From Rhodanobacter denitrificans (GTDB lineage: Bacteria > Pseudomonadota > Gammaproteobacteria > Xanthomonadales > Rhodanobacteraceae): a DNA stretch of 64,000 nt. Shown here piece after piece: positions 41,393 to 50,347 of the stretch (its first letter is position 1; every line of letters begins with the position of its first letter). Made by a program: the position numbers and the translations under genes. The stretch covers positions 124,001-188,000 of the forward strand of contig NZ_QFWQ01000002.1 in the NCBI RefSeq assembly GCF_003335105.1. Direction: 5' to 3'. The notes beneath the pieces were generated by a model that was not told the origin of the DNA, searched no databases, and saw only the letters and a list, made by a program, of their open reading frames with translations.

Positions 41393-44300
41393 GTGGATCA
41401 CCAGATGACGGCAGCAGCGAGCCCGGATGCCCGGATGCCCGAAAGGCAGGCCGTGGGCGACCCGTGGCTGCTGGTCCGTCATGGCACCGACCCGGCCGGC
41501 TTTGCTCAGGACGAAAGCCTGTTCGCCCTCGCCAATGGCACGCTCGGCGTGCGCGGCAACCTGGAGGAAGCCGACAGCGCCAGCCAGGCCACCCTGCTGT
41601 CCGGGGTATGGGAACGCACCCCGATCGAATACCACGAGCGTTTCCCCGGCTTCGCCCGCCATACCGACACGCGCATCCCGGTCGCCGACGCCACCCGCAT
41701 CCGGCTGCGCCTGGGCGATACGCCGGTGCAGCTGGACCAGGGCGAATGGCTGCAGTTCGAGCGCACCCTCGACCTGCGCCACGGCTGCTACCGGCGGCGG
41801 CTGCGCTGGCGCTCGCCGCAAGGCGCCACGCTGGAGATCGAGACCGAGCGCCTCGTCAGCCTGGCGCAGGCCGGGCTGCTGGCGATCCGTTATCGCGTGC
41901 GTTCGATCGACTACCGCGGCCCGGTCACGCTGGAGTCGTCGATCGGCTGTGGGCGCGAGGCCGCCGGCCAGGGCGACGATCCACGTATCGGCAGCCGCCT
42001 CGCGGGTGGCCTCTCCACCTGGGCCGCGCAAGCGGACGAGGCCTCAGCCTGGGTCGGCCAGCAGACCACCCATAGCGGCATCCGGCTGGCTTGCGTACAA
42101 CGCCACGAACAGGTCGCCGGCCTCGTCTTCCGCGATGCCGGCCGGACCGCCGATGGCGTGATGCAGGCCTATACCGGCACGCTCGCACCCGGCCAGGCCG
42201 TCGGCCTGGACAAGTACGTCGCCTACGCCTTTGCCGAGCCATTCGCCACGGACGCCGCCGACGCTCTCCCCGCCCGGGCCGAGGCCACCCTTGCCGCGGC
42301 GATCGCGCTCGGCTACCCGGCCCTGCTCGAACAGCAGACGCAGGCGCTGGCAGGATTCTGGGCGCAGGTCGACCTGGCCATCGCCGGCGACCCGGCGACC
42401 GAGCAGGCGCTGCGCCTCAACCTGTTCCACCTGTTCCAGTCCAGCAGCCGCGATGGCCGCAGCAGCACCGCGGCCAAGGGGCTCACCGGCGAGGGCTACG
42501 AAGGCCACTACTTCTGGGACGCCGAAGCCTTCATGCTGCCGGCGCTGGTCACCCTGGCGCCGGAGCTGGCGCGCGCCATGCTGGTGTACCGCCACCGCAC
42601 GCTGGACCACGCGCGCCGGCATGCACGCGAGCTCGACCACCGGCGCGGCGCACTGTACGCCTGGCGCACGATCAGCGGCGACGAATGCTCCGCGTACTTC
42701 CCGGGCGGCTCGGCGCAGTACCACATCAACGCCGCCGTGGCGTGGGCCGTCCGCCTCTACGTCGACGCCAGCGGCGATCAGGCGTTCCTGCTCGAAGGCG
42801 GCGCCGAGATGATTTTCGAGACGGCGCGGATCTGGCTGCAGATCGGCCACTTCAATCCGCGCCGCGGCGGCGCGTTCTGCATCCATGAGGTCACCGGCCC
42901 GGACGAATACTCCGCCCTGGTCGACAACAACCACTACACCAACCGCATGGCGCAGCGGCACCTGCGCGACGCGGCCGCCACCGCCGAATGGATGGCACTG
43001 ACCTACCCGGCCGACTACGCCGCGCTGACCGCACGGATCGGCCTCGAGGCCGACGAGCCGGCGCAGTGGAGGGCCGCGGCGCAGGCGATGTACCTGCCGG
43101 TGGATGCCGAACTGGGCATCTTCCCGCAGGACGACGGCTTCCTCGACAAGCCGCGGCTGCCCGCCGCGCTCGCCACCACGCCGGACAAGCGCCCGCTGCT
43201 GCTGCGCATGCATCCGCTGAGCATCTACCGCCACCAGGTGTGCAAGCAGGCCGACGCGCTGCTCGCCCTGATGCTGGCCGGCGAGCAGGTCGACGTGGCC
43301 GCCAAGCGGCGCAACTTCGACTACTACGAAGGCGTCACCGTGCACGACTCCACCCTGTCCGCCTCCACCTTCGCGGTGATCGCGGCCGAGGTGGGCCATG
43401 CCGACAAGGCATTCCATTATTTCCTCGACACCCTGCGGGTCGACCTGGACGACCTGCACGGCAACGCGGCGCACGGCCTGCACATGGCGGCGATGGCCGG
43501 CAGCTGGTTGGCGCTGACCTGGGGCTACGGCGGCCTGCGCGTGCACGGTGGCCTGCCGGCGCTGGCGCCGCGGCTGCCGGCGGCATGGAAAAGCTACCGC
43601 TTCGGCCTGCGCTGGCACGATGCGCATCTGCGCGTGGAGGTCGACGGCGACGGCGTGCGGTACACGCTCACCGAAGGCAGCGCGCTCACCTTCCTGCACG
43701 ACGGCCTGCCGCAACGCCTGCGTGCCGGCCAACCGTTGCGCCTGCCCTGCGCGGGCTTTGTCGCGCCGCTGCCGCCGCTGAAGGCGGTGGTCTTCGATCT
43801 CGACGGCGTGCTCGCCGACACCGCGGTGCTGCATCGCGCGGCATGGCAGCAGCTGGCCGACGAGATCGGCGCGCCGCTCGACGAGGCCACCGCCGGGCGC
43901 ATGAAGGGCGTAGACCGCCGCGGTTCGCTGGACATCCTGCTGGAACAGGCGCCGCGCTCCTACAGCGAAGCGGAGAAGGAAGCGCTCGCGGCGCGCAAGA
44001 ACGCCCACTACGTCGAGCTGATCGGGCGCCTCCGCCCGCAGGACCTGCTGCCCGGCGCGCGCGCCGCGGTGGAGTCCGTGCGCCGCGCCGGGCTGAAGAC
44101 CGCGCTGGCCTCGGCCAGCCGCAACGCACCGCAGCTGCTCGACCGGCTGGGCATCGCCACGCTGTTCGACTGCGTGGTCGACGCCGGCCGCATCGCCCGC
44201 TCCAAGCCCGACCCGGAGATCTTCCTGGCGGCGGCCAGCGGGCTGGGCCTGGCTCCGGAGGAATGCCTCGGCGTGGAAGACGCCGCGGCGGGCATCGCCG

Positions 44301-44416
44301 CCCTGCATGGGGCGGGCATGGTGGCGGTCGGCATCGGCCGTGCGCAGGAGCTGGACAGAGCGGATGTGCTGCTGCCGAACATTGCCGCGTTCGACATCAG
44401 TCGTTTCATCAGATGA
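41393..44416 (+). CDS. GH65 disaccharide phosphorylase fused to beta-phosphoglucomutase
   Basis: A 1007-residue bifunctional enzyme. Residues about 15-310 form the GH65 N-terminal beta-sandwich (FALANGTLGVRGNLEE). The (alpha/alpha)6 barrel spans about 330-690 with WDAEAFMLPAL and HEVTGPDEYSALVDNNHYTN, whose Glu505 is the likely general acid. The phosphate-site region is YEGVTVHDSTLSA and GLHMAAMAGSW. Residues about 795-1005 form a HAD domain with nucleophile Asp802 and Asp804 (VFDLDGVLADT) and SKPDPEIFLAAA. Expected chemistry: alpha-glucosyl disaccharide plus phosphate gives beta-glucose-1-phosphate plus glucose, then glucose-6-phosphate. Maltose, trehalose, kojibiose or nigerose are all possible. 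The start is GTG 41393 after AGGGGAGG. No signal peptide, so cytoplasmic. Confidence 0.9.
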   Translation: MDHQMTAAASPDARMPERQAVGDPWLLVRHGTDPAGFAQDESLFALANGTLGVRGNLEEADSASQATLLSGVWERTPIEYHERFPGFARHTDTRIPVADATRIRLRLGDTPVQLDQGEWLQFERTLDLRHGCYRRRLRWRSPQGATLEIETERLVSLAQAGLLAIRYRVRSIDYRGPVTLESSIGCGREAAGQGDDPRIGSRLAGGLSTWAAQADEASAWVGQQTTHSGIRLACVQRHEQVAGLVFRDAGRTADGVMQAYTGTLAPGQAVGLDKYVAYAFAEPFATDAADALPARAEATLAAAIALGYPALLEQQTQALAGFWAQVDLAIAGDPATEQALRLNLFHLFQSSSRDGRSSTAAKGLTGEGYEGHYFWDAEAFMLPALVTLAPELARAMLVYRHRTLDHARRHARELDHRRGALYAWRTISGDECSAYFPGGSAQYHINAAVAWAVRLYVDASGDQAFLLEGGAEMIFETARIWLQIGHFNPRRGGAFCIHEVTGPDEYSALVDNNHYTNRMAQRHLRDAAATAEWMALTYPADYAALTARIGLEADEPAQWRAAAQAMYLPVDAELGIFPQDDGFLDKPRLPAALATTPDKRPLLLRMHPLSIYRHQVCKQADALLALMLAGEQVDVAAKRRNFDYYEGVTVHDSTLSASTFAVIAAEVGHADKAFHYFLDTLRVDLDDLHGNAAHGLHMAAMAGSWLALTWGYGGLRVHGGLPALAPRLPAAWKSYRFGLRWHDAHLRVEVDGDGVRYTLTEGSALTFLHDGLPQRLRAGQPLRLPCAGFVAPLPPLKAVVFDLDGVLADTAVLHRAAWQQLADEIGAPLDEATAGRMKGVDRRGSLDILLEQAPRSYSEAEKEALAARKNAHYVELIGRLRPQDLLPGARAAVESVRRAGLKTALASASRNAPQLLDRLGIATLFDCVVDAGRIARSKPDPEIFLAAASGLGLAPEECLGVEDAAAGIAALHGAGMVAVGIGRAQELDRADVLLPNIAAFDISRFIR

Positions 44417-44492
44417 GCGGCCATTCCGCGCAGCCGACACGCTGCGTTGCGCGGCAAAAACAATCCAATCCAACTGGTGGGGAGTGACGGAA

Positions 44493-47033
44493 ATGAAGAC
44501 CAAGCAGCTGTCCAGACTAAGCCTTCCGGTGGCGATAGCCGCCATCCTATTCTGCGGCACAGCCATGGCCCAGGACGCCACGCCGGCACAGGCTACCCAG
44601 GCACCGGCGAAAAAGAGTGCCGCCCAACAGAAGGCCGACGCCGCCAAGGCGAAGACCCTTGAGCAGGTGGTGGTGACCGGCAACACCGCCACCGGCGGCC
44701 TGAAGAAGATCGATACGAGCTACTCGGTCACCACCGCCACGGCCGAACAGATCAAGATGGCCAACCCGAAGAGCACGGCTGACCTGCTGAAGATCTCGCC
44801 CGGCATGTGGCCGGAATCCACCGGCGGCCAGACCGGCGCCAACATCGAGATCGCCGGCTTCCCGGGCGGCGGCGACGCGCCCTACTTCTCGACCCAGCTG
44901 ATGGGTTCGCCGCTGTACGGCATGCCCACCCTGTCGTTCTTCGAGACCACCTCGATCTTCCGCCTCGACGACACCGTCGAGCGCGTGGAAATCCTGCAGG
45001 GCGGCCCGTCGGTCGTGTTCGGCGACGGCCAGATCGGCGCCACCGCGAACTTCATGCTGAAGACCGGCACCGACGTGCCCAGCGGCAGCGTCGGCGTCAC
45101 CTACGGCAGCGAGAACCTGCGCCGCGTCGACGGCTTCCTTGGCTTCCCGATCGCCAAGGACTGGTACGGCAGCGTCGGCGGCTTCTGGCGCACCTCCGAC
45201 GGCGTGCGCGACCCGCAGTTCGCCGCGGACAAGGGCGGCCAGCTCACCGCCACGCTGAGCCATGACAGCGACAACGGCAGCATGACGCTGTACGCGCGCC
45301 AGCTCAACGACCGCAACCAGTTCATCACGCCGGTCCCGCTGCTCCAGCACGGCACCGACCAGTTCAGCGCCTACCCCGGCTTCGACCCGCTGACCGACAC
45401 CTACTACAGCAAGGCGATCCAGCACGTGCACCTGCCCGGCTACCCCGGCGGCGGCACCGACGCCAACCTGGCCAACGGCCGCGGCACCAAGTTCAGCTTC
45501 TTCGGCGGCAACTTCGACTACGACTTGGGCAACGGCTGGAACCTGTCGGACAAGTTCCTGCTCGACGGCGGCGACGTCGACACCAACGCACTGTTCTCGG
45601 GCAACAACCCGGGCAGCATGAACGACATGCTGTACACCAATACCTCGAGCATGGGCGCCTTCAACCTGCCCGCCGGCTCGGCCACCGCCAGCTACGTGAA
45701 CGGCGGCGGCATGGTCGACCCGAACCAGAGCGTGATCCACCAGGGCTGGTGGTACATCCACAAGCACCTGAAGAACATGAGCAACGACTTCCGCCTAAGC
45801 AAGGAGCTGTTCGAGGGCAACACGCTCACCGGCGGCCTCTACCTCGCCCACTACACCATGGACGACAAGTGGGCGCTGGGCAACCAGATGCTGATGACCA
45901 ACGCGCCCAACGCGCAGCCGATCCGGGTCAGCTACGTCGACAACGGCCAGACCAAGTACCTCACCGACGGCCAGGGCTTCCTCGACTACGGCGGCTACAA
46001 CATCGCCCAGCACGGCAGCGCCACCAACAAGGCGTTCTACCTGTCCGACGTGTGGCGCATCGGCAAGTGGCTGATCGACGCGTCCGGCCGCATCGAGAAC
46101 GAGAACGCCACCAACAACGTCTGCAACCTCACCAACATCGACCTCGACGGCAACCCGAACACGCTGTACGACAACAGCGTGCCGACGTGCAACGGCACCT
46201 ACGCGAGAACCCGCTACGACAAGACCCACCCGTCGTGGACCGTCGGCGTGAACTACGAGCTGGCCGACAACATGAGCGTCTATGTCCGCGCCAACAAGGG
46301 CGCGCACTTCGGCGACTTCGACAACGCGCTGCGCGGCAACACCACCGGCAATACCCCGCCGCTGCAGAAGGTGCAGAACTTCGAGGGCGGCTTCAAGTAC
46401 CAGTCCGACCTGTTCTACGCCGACATCAGCGTGTACCACCGCCAGTTCAACGGCCTGACCTACCAGCCCACCAACGGCCAGGGCGTGCCGGTCGGCGCGC
46501 AGGCGCTGTACGGCTCCGACTCCAAGGGCGTGAACCTCGCCGGCGCGGTCACGCCGTTCGAGAACTTCAAGGTGCAGGTGGTCGCCAACTACCTCGACGG
46601 CCACTACACGCACAACAACTCCTGCTTCCTGTACACCGACCTCGCCAGCGGCGCCACCCGGTGCATCGGCATCAACGACAAGCAGCTGCAGCGCCAGCCG
46701 AAGGTGCGCTACATGCTCACGCCGAGCTATCGCGTGCCGTTCGACTGGGGCGACATCACCGCCTTCGTGACCTACACCCACGTCGGCCCGCACACCCAGG
46801 ACCAGTCCGCCCTGCAGCAGCTGGGCAGCTACGACACCTGGGACTTCGGCGTCGTCGCCAACGTGCAGAAGAGCTGGCAGATCCGCCTGCAGGGCACCAA
46901 CATGACCAACGAACTGGGCCTGACCGAGAGCAACTCGCGCATCTTCGGCTCCGCCGCCGGTACCGATGGCGTGATCCTCGCCCGCCCGATGGAAGGCCGC
47001 GAGGTCAACATGACGGTGAAGTACCTGTTCTAA
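44493..47033 (+). CDS. TonB-dependent receptor (probable oligosaccharide uptake)
   Basis: An outer-membrane receptor of 846 residues. It has a signal peptide (LSLPVAIAAILFCGTAMAQ), an Ala/Lys-rich spacer, a TonB-box-like LEQVVVTGNTA, a plug domain (VERVEILQGGPSVVFGDGQIGATANFMLKTG) and a barrel ending in EVNMTVKYLF. It begins 77 bases after the GH65-PGM gene behind GGGGAG, so it is probably co-transcribed and imports the GH65 substrate across the outer membrane. A C-terminal Phe and alternating aromatic strands are as expected for a barrel. The ligand is inferred from context only. Confidence 0.9.
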   Translation: MKTKQLSRLSLPVAIAAILFCGTAMAQDATPAQATQAPAKKSAAQQKADAAKAKTLEQVVVTGNTATGGLKKIDTSYSVTTATAEQIKMANPKSTADLLKISPGMWPESTGGQTGANIEIAGFPGGGDAPYFSTQLMGSPLYGMPTLSFFETTSIFRLDDTVERVEILQGGPSVVFGDGQIGATANFMLKTGTDVPSGSVGVTYGSENLRRVDGFLGFPIAKDWYGSVGGFWRTSDGVRDPQFAADKGGQLTATLSHDSDNGSMTLYARQLNDRNQFITPVPLLQHGTDQFSAYPGFDPLTDTYYSKAIQHVHLPGYPGGGTDANLANGRGTKFSFFGGNFDYDLGNGWNLSDKFLLDGGDVDTNALFSGNNPGSMNDMLYTNTSSMGAFNLPAGSATASYVNGGGMVDPNQSVIHQGWWYIHKHLKNMSNDFRLSKELFEGNTLTGGLYLAHYTMDDKWALGNQMLMTNAPNAQPIRVSYVDNGQTKYLTDGQGFLDYGGYNIAQHGSATNKAFYLSDVWRIGKWLIDASGRIENENATNNVCNLTNIDLDGNPNTLYDNSVPTCNGTYARTRYDKTHPSWTVGVNYELADNMSVYVRANKGAHFGDFDNALRGNTTGNTPPLQKVQNFEGGFKYQSDLFYADISVYHRQFNGLTYQPTNGQGVPVGAQALYGSDSKGVNLAGAVTPFENFKVQVVANYLDGHYTHNNSCFLYTDLASGATRCIGINDKQLQRQPKVRYMLTPSYRVPFDWGDITAFVTYTHVGPHTQDQSALQQLGSYDTWDFGVVANVQKSWQIRLQGTNMTNELGLTESNSRIFGSAAGTDGVILARPMEGREVNMTVKYLF

Positions 47034-47054
47034 GCCTGCGATCATTGCAGGGCG

Positions 47055-47099
47055 CGCGGTCCGGGCCGTACCCCCAAGAGCGGCCCGGACCGCGGTTTT
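47055..47099 (+). terminator. Probable terminator after the GH65-locus receptor
   Basis: A 14-bp stem (CGCGGTCCGGGCCG 47055-47068 with its complement 47081-47094), a 12-base loop and a short GTTTT tract. The T-run is weak, so some readthrough into the MFS gene is possible. Confidence 0.7.
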
Positions 47100-47241
47100 C
47101 CCCTGGCGCGGGTGTCGGAGACACCCTGCCAATGCGGGCCACGGACAGGGCGAACACGTGCGCCGGAGCTGGCGCGTCGATGAGGCCGGGATGGCCTTTG
47201 CAGCAACCTGTTGATGCCGATGTCGTACCGCCGGGGGTGAC

Positions 47242-48510
47242 ATGAACCGAATCCGCATGATCGTCGCGCTGGCACTGATCTACATGATCTTCGCGATCCT
47301 GCTCAACAGCGTCGGCACGGTGATCCTGCAGTCGATCGCCACGTTCGGCATCGACAAGCCCGCGGCCAGCGCGCTGGAACGCTACAAGGACCTCACGATC
47401 GCGTTCACCTCGTTCCTGGTCGCCTCGTTCCTGCCGCTGTTCGGCTACCGGCGCTCGATGATGCTGGCGCTGGCCATCGTCGGCGGCGCCTGCCTGCTGA
47501 TGCCGCTCTACCCCAGCTTCCTGACCACGCGGCTGCTGTTCGCCTGCGTGGGCTTCTCGTTCGCGCTGGCCAAGGTCGGCGTGTATTCCTCGATCGGCCT
47601 GCTCACCGCCGACCGCACCGCCCACTCACGCCTGACCAATACCATCGAGGGCCTGTTCATGGTCGGCGTGCTCGCCGGCAACTGGATCTTCAGCGCCTAC
47701 ATCGACCCGGCGAACCCGGGCGACCCGGTGTGGTTCAACGTGTACTGGCTGCTCGCCGGCGCGTGCGCGCTGACGATCGCCTTGCTGGCCACCAGCCAGC
47801 TGGACGAAGACGCCGCGCATGCGCACGGGCACAACAACTCCTTCACCGACGCGATCATGGAGATGCTGCGCCTGTTCGTGCGCCCACTGGTCTACGTGTT
47901 CCTCGCCTCCGCCTTCCTGTACGTGCTGATCGAGCAGAGCTTCGGCACCTGGCTGCCCACCTTCAACAACGAGATCCTGAAGCTGCCGAATGCGATGAGC
48001 ATCCAGTTCGCCAGCATCCTCGCCGGGATGACCGCGCTGGGCCGCATCGGCGCCGGCGTCGTGCTGAAGCGGGTGCGCTGGTACACGCTGCTCAATGCGT
48101 GCGTGCTCGGCATGGGCGTGCTGGTGGTCGTGGTGCTGCCGCTGGCGCGTGGCGTGGTGGCGCGGCCGGACGTCGGCTGGTTCGATGCGCCGCTCGCGGC
48201 GTACCTGATCCCGCTGCTCGGCCTGCTGATGGCGCCGATCTACCCGGTGATCAACTCGGTGGCGCTGAGTTCGCTGCCCAAGCCGATGCACGCGGCGATG
48301 ACCGGGCTGATCGTGGTGTTCTCCGCGCTCGGTGGCACGCTGGGCTCGTACATCACGGCCCGGGTGTTCGCCAGCTTCGACGGCATCCACGCGTTCTATT
48401 TCTCGCTGCTGCCGATGACGCTGATCCTGGCCACCCTGTTCCTGTTCAAGCGCGAGACCGACCGCGCCGGCGTCGATGCCTCGGCGGCAACCCGGCTTGC
48501 CGCGAAATAG
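47242..48510 (+). CDS. MFS transporter (probable sugar permease of the GH65 locus)
   Basis: An inner-membrane protein of 422 residues with about 12 TM helices. The N-terminal half has LIYMIFAILLNSVGTVILQS and GYRRSMMLALAIVGGACLLMPLY. The central cytoplasmic loop carries the His-rich EDAAHAHGHNN, and the second half has GMTALGRIGAGVVLKRVRW. The overall pattern is like FHS-type sugar porters. GGGGGTGAC precedes the ATG. By position it probably carries the disaccharide brought in by the upstream TonB receptor to the cytoplasmic phosphorylase. The substrate is not readable from sequence. Confidence 0.82.
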   Translation: MNRIRMIVALALIYMIFAILLNSVGTVILQSIATFGIDKPAASALERYKDLTIAFTSFLVASFLPLFGYRRSMMLALAIVGGACLLMPLYPSFLTTRLLFACVGFSFALAKVGVYSSIGLLTADRTAHSRLTNTIEGLFMVGVLAGNWIFSAYIDPANPGDPVWFNVYWLLAGACALTIALLATSQLDEDAAHAHGHNNSFTDAIMEMLRLFVRPLVYVFLASAFLYVLIEQSFGTWLPTFNNEILKLPNAMSIQFASILAGMTALGRIGAGVVLKRVRWYTLLNACVLGMGVLVVVVLPLARGVVARPDVGWFDAPLAAYLIPLLGLLMAPIYPVINSVALSSLPKPMHAAMTGLIVVFSALGGTLGSYITARVFASFDGIHAFYFSLLPMTLILATLFLFKRETDRAGVDASAATRLAAK

Positions 48511-48529
48511 GTCGCCGCCCAGAGCGATC

Positions 48530-48715
48530 ATGAAACCCCGCAATGCCCGCCTCGCCGGCGTGCTTCTGATCGTCGCCGCGACCGCGCACGGGCAGACCGA
48601 GCCCGGTTTCCTGCTGACCGCCACCGCCGGCGACCACACGGACACCACGGCCGGATGGCCAGGCCGGACGGTACCCGCAAGACGTCCGGACCGCGCCCGC
48701 CGCACGCCGCGGTAG
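48530..48715 (+). pseudogene. Truncated secreted-protein remnant
   Basis: A 61-codon frame starting 20 bases after the MFS gene. It has a convincing signal peptide (MKPRNARLAGVLLIVAATAHGQ) followed by TEPGFLLTATAGDHTDTTAGW, then turns into Arg/Pro-rich sequence and stops 95 bases before pilR. It looks like the 5' end of an exported enzyme whose body has been lost. The EPGFLLTAT stretch recalls the N-terminus of secreted GH65-type proteins, but that is recollection, not an alignment. It marks the right edge of the sugar cassette. Confidence 0.5.
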
Positions 48716-48809
48716 CGGGCTTCGGGGAGCCGGCTGCGACATTGGTAGTCTTTGCCCCGCAGCGCGGGCCCGGGTATTCTCTGCTGCATCGTTTGCCACG
48801 CGCCGTGCC

Positions 48810-50195
48810 ATGAACCCACAGACCGTCCTGGTCATCGACGACGAACGCGACATCCGCGAACTGCTGACCATCACGCTGGGACGGATGGATCTGCAGGTCG
48901 ATGCCGTCGGCACCGTCGCCGAGGCACGCCGCGCACTGGCCGAACGCAGCTACGACCTGTGCTTCACCGACATGCGGCTGCCCGACGGCACCGGCCACGA
49001 GATCATCGAACTGATCGCCGCGAGCCATCCGGACATGCCGGTGGCGATGATCACCGCCTACGGCAACGTCGACGCCGCGGTGAACGCGCTGAAGGCCGGT
49101 GCATTCGACTTCGTCTCCAAGCCAGTCGACATCCAGATGCTGCGCGGGCTGGTGCGCACCGCATTGCGCCTGGCCGAGGAAAAGCGCACTGGTGCCGCCG
49201 CCGCGAAGACCGGCGAATCCGGCGATCGGCTGATCGGCAGCTCGGCGGCGATGCAGCAGGTGCGCGCCACCATCGCCAAGCTGGCGCGCAACCAGGCGCC
49301 GGTCTACATCGCCGGCGAATCCGGCGTGGGCAAGGAACTGGTGGCCCGGCTGATCCACGAGCAGGGCCCGCGCGCCAGCGGGCCGTTCGTGCCGGTCAAT
49401 TGCGGCGCGATCCCGTCGGAGCTGATGGAAAGCGAGTTCTTCGGCCATCGCAAGGGCAGCTTCACCGGCGCCAGCACCGACAAGGAAGGCCTGTTCCAGG
49501 CCGCCCAGGGCGGCACGCTGTTCCTCGACGAGGTGGCCGAGCTGCCGCTGCACATGCAGGTGAAGCTGCTGCGCGCAATCCAGGAAAAGGCAGTGCGCCC
49601 GATCGGCGGCCGCGACGAGATCCCGGTCGACGTGCGCATCCTGTCCGCCACCCACAAGAACCTCGGCCAGCTGGTCGAACAGGGCCAGTTCCGCCAGGAC
49701 CTGTTCTACCGCATCAACGTGATCGAGCTGCGCGTGCCGCCGCTGCGCGAGCGCCGCGGCGACGTGCCGCAGCTGTCCGCGTTCATCCTCAAGGCGCTGG
49801 CCGGCAAGAGCGGCGAAAGCGTCGGCCAGCTGTCGCCGTCCGCGCGCGATGCGCTGGAAGCCTACGACTTCCCCGGCAACGTGCGCGAGCTGGAGAACAT
49901 CCTCGAACGCGCGATGGCGATGTGCGACGGCAGCACCATCGAGGCGGCCGACCTGATGCTGCCGCAGCGCAGCGCGCGCACTGGCGCCGATACGCCGGCC
50001 GCCGGCGTCGCCGCGGTGGCACCGCCGCCGGCGAGCGCTAACGGCGGCCTCGACGACTACATCAGCAACCTCGAGCGCACCGCCATCGTCAAGGCGCTGG
50101 AAGAATCGCGGTACAACAAGACCGCGGCCGCCCGCAAACTCGGCATCACCTTCCGCGCGCTGCGCTACAAGCTGAAGAAGCTCGGCATCGACTGA
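48810..50195 (+). CDS. pilR: Sigma-54-dependent response regulator PilR
   Basis: An NtrC-type activator of 461 residues for pilin and type IV pilus genes. An N-terminal receiver (VLVIDDERDIRELL, phosphoacceptor in CFTDMRLPDG, Lys in SKPVD) precedes an AAA+ domain with Walker A GESGVGKEL, the sigma-54 contact loop as GSFTGA, Walker B GTLFLDEVAELPL, and a C-terminal Fis-type HTH (YNKTAAARKLGITFRALRYKLKKLGI). Its partner pilS lies 8.7 kb upstream on the same strand instead of next to it. pilR is the last gene before the REPIN-like repeat. Confidence 0.95.
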   Translation: MNPQTVLVIDDERDIRELLTITLGRMDLQVDAVGTVAEARRALAERSYDLCFTDMRLPDGTGHEIIELIAASHPDMPVAMITAYGNVDAAVNALKAGAFDFVSKPVDIQMLRGLVRTALRLAEEKRTGAAAAKTGESGDRLIGSSAAMQQVRATIAKLARNQAPVYIAGESGVGKELVARLIHEQGPRASGPFVPVNCGAIPSELMESEFFGHRKGSFTGASTDKEGLFQAAQGGTLFLDEVAELPLHMQVKLLRAIQEKAVRPIGGRDEIPVDVRILSATHKNLGQLVEQGQFRQDLFYRINVIELRVPPLRERRGDVPQLSAFILKALAGKSGESVGQLSPSARDALEAYDFPGNVRELENILERAMAMCDGSTIEAADLMLPQRSARTGADTPAAGVAAVAPPPASANGGLDDYISNLERTAIVKALEESRYNKTAAARKLGITFRALRYKLKKLGID

Positions 50196-50261
50196 GGCCG
50201 CTGCGGGACAGGCGATGCCGCCTTTCTACCGATCCGGATGTCGCCACGCCTGCGGGCCAGT

Positions 50262-50338
50262 TTTGTAGGGCGGGCACTGCCCGCCGATCTTTGGCTGGAC
50301 GCGTAGCACAAGCTGGCGGGCACTGCCCGCCCTACAAA
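50262..50338. repeat. REPIN-like pair of GTAG-headed palindromes
   Basis: Two inverted copies of GTAG-GGCGGGCACTGCCCGCC, at 50265-50285 (plus) and 50315-50335 (minus), extended outward by TTT/AAA and separated by about 29 bases. Arms match at 23 of 24 positions. Each copy is itself a palindrome with a GTAG head, the layout of REP elements mobilised by RAYT (REP-associated tyrosine) transposases. No RAYT gene is in the window. It lies between the convergent pilR and permease genes. Confidence 0.85.
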
Positions 50339-50347
50339 CTCATCAGC

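Noticed and set aside
42044-44692. Long minus-strand open frame (882 codons) opposite the GH65-PGM gene
   Set aside because: Its Gln/Arg/Val-rich translation has no family motif, whereas the plus frame carries all GH65 and HAD motifs.
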